A DNA stretch of 64,000 nt from contig CM114271.1 in assembly GCA_050084515.1 (NCBI GenBank), positions 38,254,001 to 38,318,000 on the forward strand, in the 5' to 3' direction. Each line of letters opens with the position of its first letter. Position 1 is the stretch's first letter. The position numbers and the translations under genes were made by a program. Under the pieces are notes generated by a model. That model was given only the letters and a program-made list of their open reading frames with translations. It had not been told where the DNA came from and made no database searches. This stretch comes from Blasia pusilla. Taxonomy: Eukaryota; Marchantiophyta; Marchantiopsida; Blasiales. This document shows, piece after piece, positions 10,936 to 23,387 of this stretch.

Positions 10936-13655
10936 TCTCACGAGCTCATCTGCACTCCATGCAACAACACTCGTCCCCAACAACGATAAAGAAAACTCTA
11001 CACCATGGGAAGAGACACCCACCTTGGCATGTGTCTCTGTGGGACTATCCGCTATGGGAATGTCCTCCACATGTATGCTCCTCTCCCTGAACCCTCTTGA
11101 GCAACTAACACCACCTGTGAATGCTGCCACCGTGGTCACCGTATCCTCACGTGGTTGACCACCACTGCCCCCTACAAACTGCACCGGTAGATCCCTCACC
11201 CGTCCATCACCTAATCGCCACCCTGACCGATAAGAAATATTCTCCTCCCAAAAATCCAGAATGAACCAAGGGGATACAACACCGTACTCCTTACCAACAC
11301 ATCATATGACTCTGTCAATGTTGTAATCGCCCGATTGCGCACCATGCCACCGTTGCACTATCCGTCTCATGCTCTAGCTGGAGTCTAACCACCAACTCCT
11401 GTCGAGTCATGTAGTGTGTGGGTGATATGCCCCCAATAGAAGTATGTATCTGAAAGGGAAAATGCTCTATGTTGCCTTTCCGTAACCCCAACGCCAACAC
11501 GCCGCCTTCCCTAACATCAAGGGCTGCGCTCTTGAATCAAGTAGGACGCAGTGCGGGTGGTACACCGTACCGGTGGGACTAACCAAGCGAAACAATCCAG
11601 CTTGGTAATCCAAAAACACCACACCTGGTGTGATCATGGCTTGCTTTAGCAATAGCATATCTACCAACTTTTCCGCCACAGCATGCCATGACTGAGTGGG
11701 GGACATCCCGAGCACCTGCTCCGAGGGTAGGTCACCACTTCCTCAACTACCTCTTAGCAAGAGGCAATCACCTCTCCACGCTCACACAACATGGCGGCTA
11801 GTCAAAAAACCTCCTCTAGTTTGACTCCCAACGTCACCAACTCCATGACAGAAAAAAACAGAGTATGGCTCATCCTAGTGGCCACCTCCAACAACGTGGT
11901 AGACATTGGCTCTACCTGAGCCGGCATAGAAGTCGTCTCTCCAACTCCTCGTGGCGTTGATGCACTTGCCTCATCCATGGGCACTACTGGTTTCCGAGGT
12001 ACCATCGATGGTGTATGCAATACCTCCGACAAGGTGAACGACTAGGGAATCCTAGCCTGCCGCCCATCGTCCCCTCTTGTGGATCAATCTCAACCCCACT
12101 TGTCGATGGCTCGGTTACTCTCGCAGCATCTCGAGTCACCACCGGAGCAACCTCAACCTGAGCTGCACTACACAGAAATCCCATACCAGAAAAATCCTCA
12201 ACAGTATTGTGGTAAGATGTGGAGGCTGGCACCACACTAGCTACTCTCAGCTTCGTGCTTGACCTTAGTTGTATCATCGTCATGACAGCAATCCTCTGCT
12301 CCAACTGATCGATGCGAGTAAGGAGCGCTCCATCGGGTGCACGTCCTCCATCTCCTATGACTGGTGATGGAACTCTACCACCAAGATCATCCACTACTCG
12401 ATCTCCACCAACTCTCTCGCCCCCAAGTCCTCTACCTACCTCTAGACGTACATCGCGGCAAAGCATCTATCCCTAGTGTGACCATATCGATGACATTGAT
12501 CACATTGCATCTATGGTAGGGCCATCCTAGATGGCTCCTGAGCAATCGCAGGCGGCCTCAACCCTCTACCATGTTGTGGGTAGTCCCTCTGCCTATGTGG
12601 CCCACCACACGTCCAACAAGCCCACCCTCATCCCTATTGGGTAGCATATGTCGGTACGGGCCGGTGCCTCATCGGCTCACGATAACCCCCTTGCTCTTTG
12701 GGCCCACCGGCCCGCTCCCATGGTCCTCCGATGGAGGACTTCATGGAGTTCCCTCGATACCTCACGCCACTCCATGTCACTCCACTGCCACTGCTCGTAC
12801 TACCCCGTTCTTATGAACCGTGGAAGAACGCCGTGGTGACAACCCTGTCTCACCCCGCTCAAGCGCTCAACTCACCAAGAGTCTCCCACACTCCTCACTA
12901 GCTCACCTACGCTAATGGTAGCCCCATGATGACATACTCGGCCTCACGCACACTCACCACTCGGGCTCACCTTGAGCCTCTCGACTAACTCACCTAAGTC
13001 ACAAACATACTCTCGGATCATACACACGACCCCTACTCGGCAACCGCCGTATAGCCATAAACATGCTACACATACATGGAAACTACACTCGTCACCATCG
13101 CTACACCCATCTAGCACCAACAACTACTCAATACCCATCACTCTCAATGACACAAGATAAGTGCAGGAAAAGGGACTCGAATGGGTAACCTGAACACGAC
13201 TCCCAATCTACTATACGTCAACACTAACTCCTCCATGTCATGCAGCAACCTTCGCGGCACACACTCTCCTCGACCAATATGTCAAACCTCTTCTCAACAG
13301 ATGCGGACGACCCATGTGTCTCTAGCACTACTCGCGCGAACCATCTCTAACTAGGCAACAAATGCCGATCGGCAAAACCCACTCTCTAAATTCCCACTAC
13401 TCTGAGAAAATCGCAACTCCCCCCAACCATGTAGTTCTCCAATGAACGAATACTCTGTTTCGCCCTACCATGTACAATGTCTAACTGCATCTGCTCCCAC
13501 CATATAATCCCGTACTAACTGAGTAGTTGCTGAATCACCACGTCTGGACCCAACCATGTCACCTGACCGCAACTGCGTATTGCCTCTATCCCTTCTGCCA
13601 CCTCCCGGACCGCGGATCTTCTTCCTCCCAAACACCATGGCACCTGGTTGCACTC
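10936..13655 (-). pseudogene. Element C: antisense truncated Ty3 relative (Gag-Pro-linker)
   Basis: Reading on the minus strand there is a Gag N-terminus (start near 13640), a zinc knuckle CDQCHRYGHTRDRC (CX2CX4HX4C, about 12525-12480), a coiled stretch LLTRIDQLEQRIAVM (about 12330), a protease remnant VLLDSRAQPLMLG (about 11560-11520, with Arg replacing the Gly of DSG) and the linker that in copies A and B precedes the methyltransferase (VEDIPIADSPTE and AWSADELVRH, about 11080-10940). The sequence is clearly related to copy A but much diverged, with many stops. It breaks off at the junction with module X, before any methyltransferase motif, so whether this subfamily carried the domain is not visible. 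No LTR of its own was recognised. Confidence 0.7.
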
Positions 13656-14600
13656 TTCCCTAACACCGTTCTCTTCCAATCTTCACCTGGCCACTTCTAG
13701 CTCTTGTGGCACGCCGCCCTATGTGGCCAGCCCCACAACCTCGGAGCTGTGTTGCATGCTCTCCCCACTACTCAGCCTTTTCTTCCTCTTCTACCCCTTA
13801 GGACCGCAGCTCTTGCGTGAGCGCGCAAACCTATGCGCCTTGCCCCTAGCCCATGCGCGGCTCCCTGTGCAAGGACCTCCGTGCCAAGGTCCGAGGAGTT
13901 TTTTTATTTTTCTCAGACAATATCCGGGTAGTCTTAAAGTAAGTCAGCATTTGAAAGTTTGAGGTTGGTTGTGGCCAGTAAAAATGAAAATGAGGGTGAA
14001 AAACTGAGTTTTTTTCTGCACTCAGTCAAAATCCGAATTTTGATTATTTCTTCGGATGATTTTCCAACTATCCAAAAAGTTCTTCGGCTAAGTTCTAACT
14101 GATTTCAATAGAATCGGTCAATTTTTTTGGGTCTCTTTCTGTTTTCTCCATTCATTTCTTCTTTAGGGCTTGGTTTATATCTGATTTCTTAACTCCTTCC
14201 AAGTTTGGGAGGTTGGGGGGCAGATTATAGAAACAAACATAACACTCCTCTCTTCTTGCATCCAAACAATTGTGCAAAGATATATTTAAAACTAAAATTC
14301 ACATTTACAAAGGAGATCCTTCGCAAGAGTTGAACCTGGCCATGCCTCCCAACCAGTTAGGACCCAAGGATTTTGCCCCTTAGAATACTTGGAGATTTAA
14401 AGCTCCAAAATTTTCTGAAGGGGCTCTAAATCTAGACAAGAATGTAAACCTCATTTTAGGAAGACAAGTCAATAGAAGTTGCAACGCCTTCAACTTCTAC
14501 TTGAGGAGAGAGATATCTATTTGGGTTAGCATACAGGTCTCTGAAGCTGGCAGAAGTTTTCCACAAAACTATCCTCATAGTCAATAGTAGGGCATTCTAA
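13656..14600. other. Spacer, no gene seen
   Basis: A GC-rich patch (13660-13900) that may be leader of element C, then AT-rich sequence without coding signal. Confidence 0.4.
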
Positions 14601-14616
14601 AGCAATTTTGAGAACA

Positions 14617-16619
14617 TCATCTACAGCAATTTTGAGAACACCCTAGTCTATTCCTACAATTACTCTTTATCATGTTCTGAATTGAGAATGCTCTCTCACA
14701 AACTGCAATGCTCGCACATTGAACCCTCGCAACACTAGCCAACACCAACAAGCTTGCAAACTTGCATTGTAAAGATTGACTCCAACTCACCATTGCCCAC
14801 AGATCCCCGAAATTATGATCTTTCCACTCACTTATCGCCATCAATTTGAAGGATTGGAATTCTTGCTTGACATTAACAGAATTAATGATAAAACGTTGCA
14901 AATGCCCCTTCATTGGTAACTTAGATCCAAAGTGTGCACACAACTCTTCTATATCCTTACATCCCCAACTTAGGATCTTAGTTGTCTAGAAGGCATGTGC
15001 AAGGGGTTCAGGATTTTCATTGCACCAATAGGATTATTGTCTGTGAATTGATCTTGCAAAGCTAGACAAACACTATCAGCATGACTCTCCTAAAACAATA
15101 GAGCAGCTTCTAAATCCTTGCATGTGCGATCTCTAATCATGTCTATACTATGGAACTTCCTCCCTCTAATTTCAGATTATAAGTCTGATAGAATGTGCTA
15201 ACCTCTAATCTTTGAAAAATTAGATACATTCAAGTCATGAGTCTCCATCATGAAATTCATAGTAATAACAACAGTCTCAAAGCTAACAATGTTGCCAATT
15301 GAACTCACATCAATAAATTTTTACTGAAATATCTTGCTTAAGTTAGCCAACATAAAAAGAATATCAGCCAAGAAGTATAATTGATAGATTATACTGAACA
15401 ATCTTAACTTGTTATACAAGCTTACATCATTCCCATCATCTTCTGAAGGGGAAAATGTCCCTAAAGCAAATTAAAACAGATTCTGGTGAATCACATATAA
15501 TGGATACAACTTGCCATCGTGACAACCTTCGAATCTTATGATATCTTTTCATAACTCTTTGGGAGTCATTCATCTTCTCTTGTAGAGAAACTAGAACAGA
15601 TTTTCGTTTGGATGACTTCTAGAAATATCCTGGTACAACATTAAGAATAGAATCTACTTCTATGGAAATGGATTTGCAATTACTAGCTTTAGCAGTTATG
15701 AGAGTTGCAAGGTTTGTCCTATGAGCAACACAATGCACTGAAAGAATGAACAAATTTACCTTTTGCTTCAGTTGTGAAGCCACCCCATTATGGCTCCCTA
15801 CCATTGAGGAGGTTCCATCCGACCTGAAACCTACCATTCTAGAAAAGTCTAACCCCCCATCTTTAATTAGCTCTAACAAACTATAAGTGATAACATTAGA
15901 ATACATAGACTCGCAACGAAGCAATCCTAAAAAACAACACTCAACTTGACCATCTTCTATGAAGGTTGCAAAGACTACCAAATGACCTCTTACAGATATT
16001 TCAGTAGATTCATCAATCATAATTCCAAAGAATGGTGATGCCTGAACCCTAGCAAGGGTCCTTTTGAGCAGAACTTGACTTATACAAAAACACATTTCAC
16101 TTCAGTTAAGATCTTTACCATTTCACTTTAGTAATATGTGCATTCACGAAAAGCATCAACTTACAAACACCTGTGAACTCTGAGAAAGGCATGACCTCCT
16201 TGCACACCTAAATAAAGTGAGCAAAACTATCTCACATGTTCGATTGGATGTGGCAATGGTCTTGGCCATGGATTTTTTTCCTCCATTAGTTGCCCAAGCT
16301 AACTTGATATGCATGATCAATGAAGCCAGACACTTTACAATTTATGGCACCCTCCCTGGCAAAGACATTCTTGCCTTTACCTTTTCTACACATATTACAA
16401 TTAATTCTTCCAATTGAAGAATCTAACATGATCCAATCATACATGATGTACTAAACATCCCTCCACGCTTCTCAATTTCGCAACTATGGATAAATTACTT
16501 CCTAACAAACTCTCCTCTTCCTTCTCATCAGATGATCCTGAAAGAACTATGATCTCTGGTTGTGCCTTGGGGACCTCCTTGCACAATAAGTCATTCATAG
16601 TTCTATGTCTTTTGGCCAT
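14617..16619 (-). pseudogene. hAT-type transposase remnant (ZNF862-like, minus strand)
   Basis: On the minus strand: an N-terminus with Ser/Glu-rich acidic stretch (MAKRHRTMNDLL, 16619 downward), a zinc-finger-like CNMCRKGKGKN segment (about 16400), then the hAT core from 16095 with GIMIDESTEISVRGHLVVF (about 16035-15975) and VGFRSDGTSSMVGSHNGV, plus HCVAHRTNLA (about 15735). At the end lies a dimerisation-type segment ASIAVCERAFSIQN (about 14715-14670). This order matches the hAT family related to animal ZNF862 and plant TTF-type proteins. The region between 15600 and 14950 is full of stops. No terminal inverted repeats or 8-bp duplication were found by eye. It is a dead copy. Confidence 0.72.
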
Positions 16620-16639
16620 TGCTACAAGTAGATAAGGTA

Positions 16640-17774
16640 AAATGAGGATGGTAGGTTGGGATTGGGAGCTTTCAAGTTTAGGATTTTTGGAAAGTTTGGA
16701 GTTTAGGTCTCATGCGTATGTATAACTATACTACGCACAAGATTATAGCTATGGAAAAAGCAGGTTACATGAATTTAGAACGAGCTTGGGATGCATGGTT
16801 TGTAGGTAACCCTACAACCACGATATGAAGAAAAAAAAACAAAAGCCTACATGCAGCAACAACAACGATCTGCCAATATGAAATGAAATGGAAATCACAA
16901 GGGTTCAAGAGCTACAAACAGGAAAAAGCGTCTAGGATAAAATCGGGAGACAAGCTTCACAAAAGGAGCGAGAGTCAAGAGAGCACCCCAAAATCGCAAT
17001 GGGGATAGTCGGAGTTCAAAGGGAAATGCAAATCAGGAAGAAGCATCATAATAGCAAGAGGAGCTGATTATATGGGGGTTTGGGATGGCAGCGCAGGGTC
17101 CACCCGCATATTAGCAACTCATAAGAGGAGCAAAGGCAGCAAACCCACGAGTCTCCAAGGAAGAGTTTAGGGTCACCACAGCTTCAGGCATCAAACAAGG
17201 GAGACTACCCCCACAACAGCAATGCAAGGCAAGGTAAAATGGCATGACAAATACAACAATGTCTTTACCATGAGAGAGTCAAGCTCAATGAGTCAATGCC
17301 CATTGAGGTAGATCTTCGAAGATGGGAGAACAAGGCACAACCCGAAAGACTCAACACTCTGAGAGTGTGAGGCTGTAAGAGGATGGAAGACTCCCAACTC
17401 GCCACTCCGTAGGCTAGTACAAAAGCAAATGGCCACGGATGAGTGGAAAACGTGAGTGGAGGTTGTGGACCGGGTGCGGAGTCCACACTCTAGACCCTGC
17501 ACAAGAGAAAAAGATCCAATATCAAATGTCCCCTAGAGGTGGGGAGAAGAAATCTAGAATCAAGACTCTGGAGAGTCGTATCAGAATAGCTCAATAGCTT
17601 TGGCAACATCGTGCTACGATTGAGAGCTAATTTGGACGAGCGGCCCTACAACATCGCAGCAAGACTCCCAAGAGATTCAACAACAATATGAAGCTTGGAG
17701 CTCAAGAGAACTACGCAACAATAGGAACTGGATTGTCAACAAAAGAAGAATGGAGAGCAAAAAAATAATACGAG
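16640..17774. other. Spacer, no gene seen
   Basis: Purine-rich low-complexity sequence (many AGA, CAA and GGA words) with no recognisable coding frame. Confidence 0.4.
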
Positions 17775-17894
17775 CAATACAAAACTTGGAGCTCAAAAGA
17801 GCGACGTAGCAATACAAAACTTGGAGCTCAAAAGAGCGACGTAGCAATACAAAACTTGGAACTCAAAAGAGCTACGTAGCAATACGAGAGCCGA
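17775..17894. repeat. 35-bp tandem repeat, three copies
   Basis: Unit starts CAATACAAAACTTGGAGCTC and is 35 bp long: 17775-17809, 17810-17844, 17845-17879, plus a partial fourth unit. The third unit has two changes. Confidence 0.9.
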
Positions 17895-17984
17895 TTAAGA
17901 ATTGGATTATTGGAACTCGCGGAACAACAAGTTAACACGAGCCGCAGAACAACAAAAAAATACGGGCCGCGGACCCGCAACATT

Positions 17985-18205
17985 GGATTCATGTGGCGTG
18001 TTGTTGGAACAAAGGAAGACAACAATACGCGCTTCAACCACGGCACAACAATACAGGGCCATGGGATCCGAAGTTAGACTCCAACTCCAATGAAACACAA
18101 CAACACGGGATTCATGTGGCCTGTTGGAACAATGGAACAAATCAATACGCGCTTCAACCACGGAGCAACAATACAAGGCCAGGGGCTCCGAAGTTAGAAC
18201 TAAGG
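17985..18205. repeat. Tandem duplication, unit of about 120 bp
   Basis: The stretch from GGATTCATGTGGC through ATACGCGCTTCAACCACGG to CCGAAGTTAGA occurs twice (about 17985-18083 and 18109-18198) with small differences. It continues the CAACAATAC-rich composition of the 35-bp repeat next to it. Confidence 0.8.
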
Positions 18206-19100
18206 AGTTTGGAGAGCCACCACCCGCGGGAGAAGGAGGATGCGAGGAGTATTGAGTCGAGGTGAATGCAACAATGAGCCCAGGAGAGCCCCTCCAGGGG
18301 GTCTCCGCCTTGGCCCCCTTGAGCCCCACCTATCATCTAGCCGTCCAATCCACCATCGGATGGCGTATACTAATGCCCTAATTGGGCTCTTAAGACTCTA
18401 CGGCTAAGATTACTCCATTCCCCTTGGCTGAAATCTATCCGTTCGTTCTCGGTTTCCTGGCTCCCCATATATGTGTCAGTCAATTTCTGTCAGCCGGAAA
18501 TTGCTAGAAGGAAGAAAACCGGCACCCTCCCTTTCATACCTCTAGTTGCCGTTTCAACCGATCCGATTCCCAATGCTATTCCTATGTCTGCAAGCAGCTC
18601 CCCTCGGGTGCCGATTACACTATTACATACGTCGGAAACTCTACCAATGATTGCCATCTTGGGACGGAAATTTCAAATTTCTGCCGGCTGGGATTACTCA
18701 TAAGCCCGGATCTCCCGGGACCTTGCTTCTTGGCCCCCAAGAACGCGTCTCTATGAGGGTGCGACATAGCCCAATCCGCTTCAGCCTGGAACTTCCAACT
18801 TTGCTCACAATAGTCAGAGAATTCAGAGCACTTATTGCTCCCATTGTGTCCCCCTGTGTTGCAGGTTCAAGTGACGGGTGTCCCAAACCCCTTCCCCCCA
18901 TCGGGATCGGAATGCTCTATACCCGGCTACATTTTCCCGGCAACGGTGACTCTCTTGCATGGTCCGGGATGCTCTCGGATATCCGAGAGCAATGTGGATG
19001 GTAGGGTGGATGGTGTGGATGATACATGTTCGTTTTGAAATTCAAATCTCAAAGTCCAGCTTATAAAGTCATCGTAGTGAGGAGGGAATCCTGAGAGAGC
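18206..19100. other. Spacer, no gene seen
   Basis: Several short frames are open on both strands but none shows a known motif or clear coding bias. Confidence 0.4.
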
Positions 19101-19102
19101 TG

Positions 19103-19200
19103 CTGTGGAGGACGGAGCTGTTGTGGAGGATGGAGCTACTGCGGAGGACGGTGCAACTGCGGAGGACGGAGCTACAACTGGGGAGGACAGAGCTACAGCT
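19103..19200. repeat. 18-bp minisatellite
   Basis: About five imperfect copies of a GTGGAGGACGGAGCTACT-like unit. The 18-bp period keeps frames open by chance. Confidence 0.8.
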
Positions 19201-19260
19201 GCTGATTTTATCCGTGCAAATTTTCAATCGGCCGCACATCTTGCACATTGATCTCTGTGA

Positions 19261-19515
19261 TCCGTTTGCCCTCCGTTGTAGAGATTTGCCATGCCATCCG
19301 TTGCAAAAATTTGCTCTCCGTTGCAAATATTTCCCCTCCGTTTGCAGAGATTTCCCCTCCGTTTGCAAAGATTTCCCCTCCGTTTGCAGAGATTTTCCCT
19401 CCGTTTGCATAGATTTCCACTCCGTTGCACAATTTCGCCCTTCGTTGTAGAAATTTTCCCCCTGTTGCAGAAACTTGCTCTCCGTTGGAGAGATTTGCCC
19501 TCCATTGCATAAATT
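19261..19515. repeat. 21-bp minisatellite
   Basis: About twelve imperfect copies of CTCCGTTTGCAGAGATTTCCC. The period is a multiple of three, so several frames on both strands read through as seven-residue repeats (for example NGGEISA on the minus strand). The frame starting upstream on the minus strand reaches 152 codons, but the repeat alone explains it. Confidence 0.9.
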
Positions 19516-21180
19516 TGCCCTTTGCATTGATCGTCGCAGCCAGAGTGCTTTCGGTTCGTAACGTATTAGTTTTTCTCCGAACCTTGGAGATGAACGTGTT
19601 TATGAACAAATTCATCTCGGGAGCGTATGAAGGGTTGATTGGATGGGTAAATCGCCTATCGATTTTCTTGTTTGTTCTGTAGGGTTATAAGATGATACAG
19701 GCAGAGAATTAGGGGAGGTCTGCCCAGAGTTTTGTGCTTGTTTTTTAAATCCGTAGAGTTGCTTTGCCGGAATGCCTTACGTTTCTTACAATTGGGCCAA
19801 ATCACACTAGTGTCCAATTGATTGCGGTTCTTTCTTAAATAGACGGGGAGTCACTTTTTGTTGCCGCTTTACGTGTATAAGTGTATTCGGTGCCGCATGT
19901 TACTCAGTAATACGTTGTGATTCAGCCTCTGGTGCTTGATTATGTATTTGGTGGGTCAGTTGGTCTCGGTAGTTACCTTCTTCTTGAAATCTCTTTATTT
20001 CCATTGATAAGTTCAGAATATATCGTGAAGGTGTATTAGATGGGTTCTGGTGTTGCATGTGACCATGTCATTCAGAGATTGTCCACCAGTGGTCGATTTG
20101 GAAAGTTGTGGCTCTCGTAGAAGGCTTTCTGATGGGCTCCTCTGCCCCTTTTTTCCTTTGGGTTTCTTTTGTATCGTAAGAATGAACTGAGAATCACTAT
20201 AGAGGTTCTTGCTACATTCGTGAAGATGTAATTATTCGCATGTCACAAAAAGGTTATCTAGTTTGAAGGGTGGAGTGTGGATTGTCTTGATATCCGTTGC
20301 CCTGTAAGTTGCCACCGGGATGTTTCCCATCTCCAACGTTGGCGTCTATTGGGTCTGAGGGGATTGAAGGTAACTTCAATGGCATCTTTTTTTGTGTAAA
20401 AAAAATCATCCATCCACTTTTTGTCGCACTCATCGACAGTAAGTAGGTATCTTATGAACTATATTCTGGGATCATGTGAACACTAAATGCTTATTGTTGT
20501 TAAGGTGTCATCCGTGTAGTTCCCTAAACTGAGTGGATATTGCATTTGAGAATCTAGACATGGTTGGAATACCTTCTTTGTGTCCGTTAAGACAATCATG
20601 AAAAATATAATTTACTAAAAGAGAATCGATTGGGAATTTTCTGGATAGTGGACAACTCTTCTTTGTACAATAGTGTTGATTATGAAGCAAAGCGACGAGG
20701 AGGAAAGGATGCAGAATTGCAAAATTTGGTCACCAAAATTAAGTGTGATGCACGCTTGTAGATTGTTTAGGGTAAGATAGTAAATAGATATAGTATGCAG
20801 TAAAGGAAAGAAAAGGACCTCTTGTTCGGAGAGAACAAAATCTCTAAGGTTCTCTATGGAAATACTTTCTTCATATATGAAGAAAGTATTTTCTTTTCGT
20901 AAAAAGAAAATATTTTTGTGTGAATTGGTTTGATACTTGTTAAATTATGATCTTCATTACTTCATATAAATGAATTAAAATTTTTTTAAATATATTACAA
21001 ACCTCAAACCCATCATCCCTTTGCGAAAAAAAATAAATTCATAAAAATAGGACATCAAAGGAAGAAATATTGCTATAGATATATGCTAGCAAAAGGAAGG
21101 CATTCCAACTATCTTATAGGGTATGTATCGACATGTGATTTGCTTCAAATGTTACTTTAAATGTTACCCATCAAATGGAA
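19516..21180. other. Spacer, no gene seen
   Basis: AT-rich, with no coding or RNA signal. A 13-base perfect inverted repeat around AAATACTTTCTTCATATATGAAGAAAGTATTT lies at about 20858-20890. Confidence 0.4.
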
Positions 21181-22215
21181 AACATTTTTTCTTTTAATGG
21201 AAATCCTTGTACCATTCTTTACCCAAACAAATAGAAAATAGATATAAAACTATAAAATACAATGAATTGATACATGGACAATATGGTAAAGCATTCCATC
21301 TAAGAATTAAGGACGCCGAGAAATTATGGGAAAATTCACAAGATTATCGGTAGGATTGTGGTAAATAGAAAGCATTCCAATTTTTTTTTAAATTGGAAAT
21401 CCTTGTACCATTCTTTTACCCAAACAAATATAAAACAGATATAAAACTATAAAATACATTTAGTGGATAAGTGGACGATATGGTAAGGATTCCATCTTAG
21501 AATTAAGGACCCCGAGAAATTATGGGAAAATTCACAAGAGTGGCGGTAGGATCGTGGTAAATAGAAAACATTCCATCTTGCACACACATTACACTCAAAA
21601 AAATTAAATTTAAAAAAGTTTGGAAATCCTTGTACCATTCTTTTACCCAAAGAAATAGAAAACAGATGTAAAGCCGAAAGTATTCCACTCTTTCTTTTAC
21701 CAATTCTTTTCTGTGTTGTTGTTAGTTAGCGGAAAATAGAAACAAATAGAAAACATGTGGAAAACTATAAAAAAAAAAAGTGAATGGATAAGTGGATAAT
21801 ATGGTAAGCATTCCATCTTAGAATTAAGTACACCGAGAAATTATTGGTAAATTCACAAGACTGTTGGTAGGATCATGATAAATAGAAAGCATTCCATCTT
21901 CCATACACATTATACTCAAAAAAAATAAAATTTTCTATAAAATTGGAAATCCTTGTACCATTCTTTTACCCAAAGTTTTATACTCGAAGAAAATCATAAT
22001 TTATTATACGATTGGAAGTGGGAAGTTGTTGTGCGTAGCCGAAGGAAAGTATTCCACTATTTCTTTTACCAATTTTTTTCTATGTTGTTGTTAGTGAGCG
22101 GAAAATAGAAACAAATAGAAAACATGTGGAAAACTATAAAATAAAGTGAATGGATAAGGGGACAATGTGGTAAGCATTCCATCTCAGAATTAAGGACGCC
22201 GAGAAATTATGAGAA
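21181..22215. repeat. Degenerate tandem repeat array, units of about 195 and 367 bp
   Basis: Two landmarks recur. CCTTGTACCATTCTTT occurs at about 21207, 21403, 21630 and 21950. ATTCCATCT..AGAATTAAG..C-CCGAGAAATTAT occurs at about 21291, 21488, 21808 and 22177. The longer unit, which includes GAAAGTATTCCACT..TTTCTTTTACC, is duplicated at 21676 and 22043 (offset 367). Confidence 0.85.
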
Positions 22216-22853
22216 AATTCCCCACGATTTTTTAATCCGGTGTGCTAGAGTTATCTTTGGAAGTGAAGTCTGTATCTCAAGTATCTTTCGAGGAAGTGGA
22301 GAGTATTTTATGTATCCCCATTGAGTGGAAAAAATTTTACTCTTGTAACCTATCTTCTCAATTTATGTAAGAAAAAGAATGAGGACAGAATCAAAACATC
22401 ATCTAAAAGGACACGGTGCCTATCTGTGAAATAAGAGTGTGTATATTCTCTGCGTCTACTTTTTATGTGTTAGTGTCCAAGAATATAATGATAGAACACC
22501 TTGATAGCTCCATGAAGGGATTCATTACAGATAAAATCAGGGAAAAGGATTCTGAAAGTATCATGTTTTTTATGAAAATATGTTCCAATATGCCGTGAGA
22601 TACTTAATGCTCATACAATGAAATCATTTGTCCAAGGCCAAAAAGGTGAAATAAAGCACCTTTTAAAGTCAAGTAAGACAAGCTGGAATCAAAACGAGGT
22701 AGAAAATAAATTTTGAGACATTTACTCACAATGTGAGCTCACATATTACTTCGGAACAGAATTCATGAGTTGGGAGGGGGAATTTCTAAGTAAGCTTTGT
22801 GGGCTGAGATCAAAGGAAAGCTGACCACGTAGAAATTCCCGAGCAGTACGGTT
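22216..22853. other. Spacer, no gene seen
   Basis: AT-rich sequence. A 60-codon open stretch at 22416-22598 has no recognisable feature. Confidence 0.4.
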
Positions 22854-23387
22854 CTAATCTAAAAATTGGAGCACCTCTCTATTTGCCACACTCAATTGAA
22901 AGATATTTTCATCTGTCAAGAGTGCTTGTACCTGCAACACAAACTTCTCAATGATTTGAGGTAAGCCATCGATGGTTTTTTCAGACATGGAACTTTCAAG
23001 TTTCTGTAGAGAAATGCGCATAGATAGAAATCCATGCACAATCGTTTCCATAGTATTGCAAACATCTGAAATGACCTTCAATCTGGCTGATAACTCTTGC
23101 AGTTCTACAAGTGATCCCTTGTGAGACTTGGCTGGCTTCTTTCCTGCAGGCCCCATAAAAATCTTCACAAATGCATCGTTGAAGTTTTTGTTCAAATCTG
23201 ACAATGATAAGCTGGTAGTAGAAATTTCAGAGCAAGAAACACTTCCAGCATCTTTCTTCACGCGTTTTGCAGTGTCCCCATCTGATTCATGGCCTCTTCC
23301 CCCATCCTGAAGTCCTTGTGTAGGTTTGGAAGCTTGTTGGAGCTGGATCACTCCTCTGGTCCTCTTCATTGCACGAGTTTTGTCCAT
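22854..23387 (-). CDS. Hypothetical 177-residue nuclear-type protein
   Basis: A single open frame from ATG at 23387 to a stop at 22854. I do not recognise the family. The N-terminal third is basic and polar with nuclear-signal-like clusters (MKRTRG near residue 8, KRVKKD near residue 41). A Ser/Thr-rich patch is followed by mostly helical, heptad-like sequence (LVELQELSARLKVI, then LPQIIEKFVLQVQALL) suggesting a coiled coil. It has no zinc-finger or membrane segment. It lies just downstream of, and on the same strand as, the MULE transposase, so it could be an accessory ORF or last exon of that element, or an independent gene. The amino-acid composition looks like real protein, and no intact splice link to its neighbour could be proved. 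Confidence 0.45.
   Translation of the reverse strand: MDKTRAMKRTRGVIQLQQASKPTQGLQDGGRGHESDGDTAKRVKKDAGSVSCSEISTTSLSLSDLNKNFNDAFVKIFMGPAGKKPAKSHKGSLVELQELSARLKVISDVCNTMETIVHGFLSMRISLQKLESSMSEKTIDGLPQIIEKFVLQVQALLTDENIFQLSVANREVLQFLD

Noticed and set aside
19069-19615. 135- and 152-codon minus-strand frames
   Set aside because: They are minisatellite translation, with periods divisible by three and several frames open at once.
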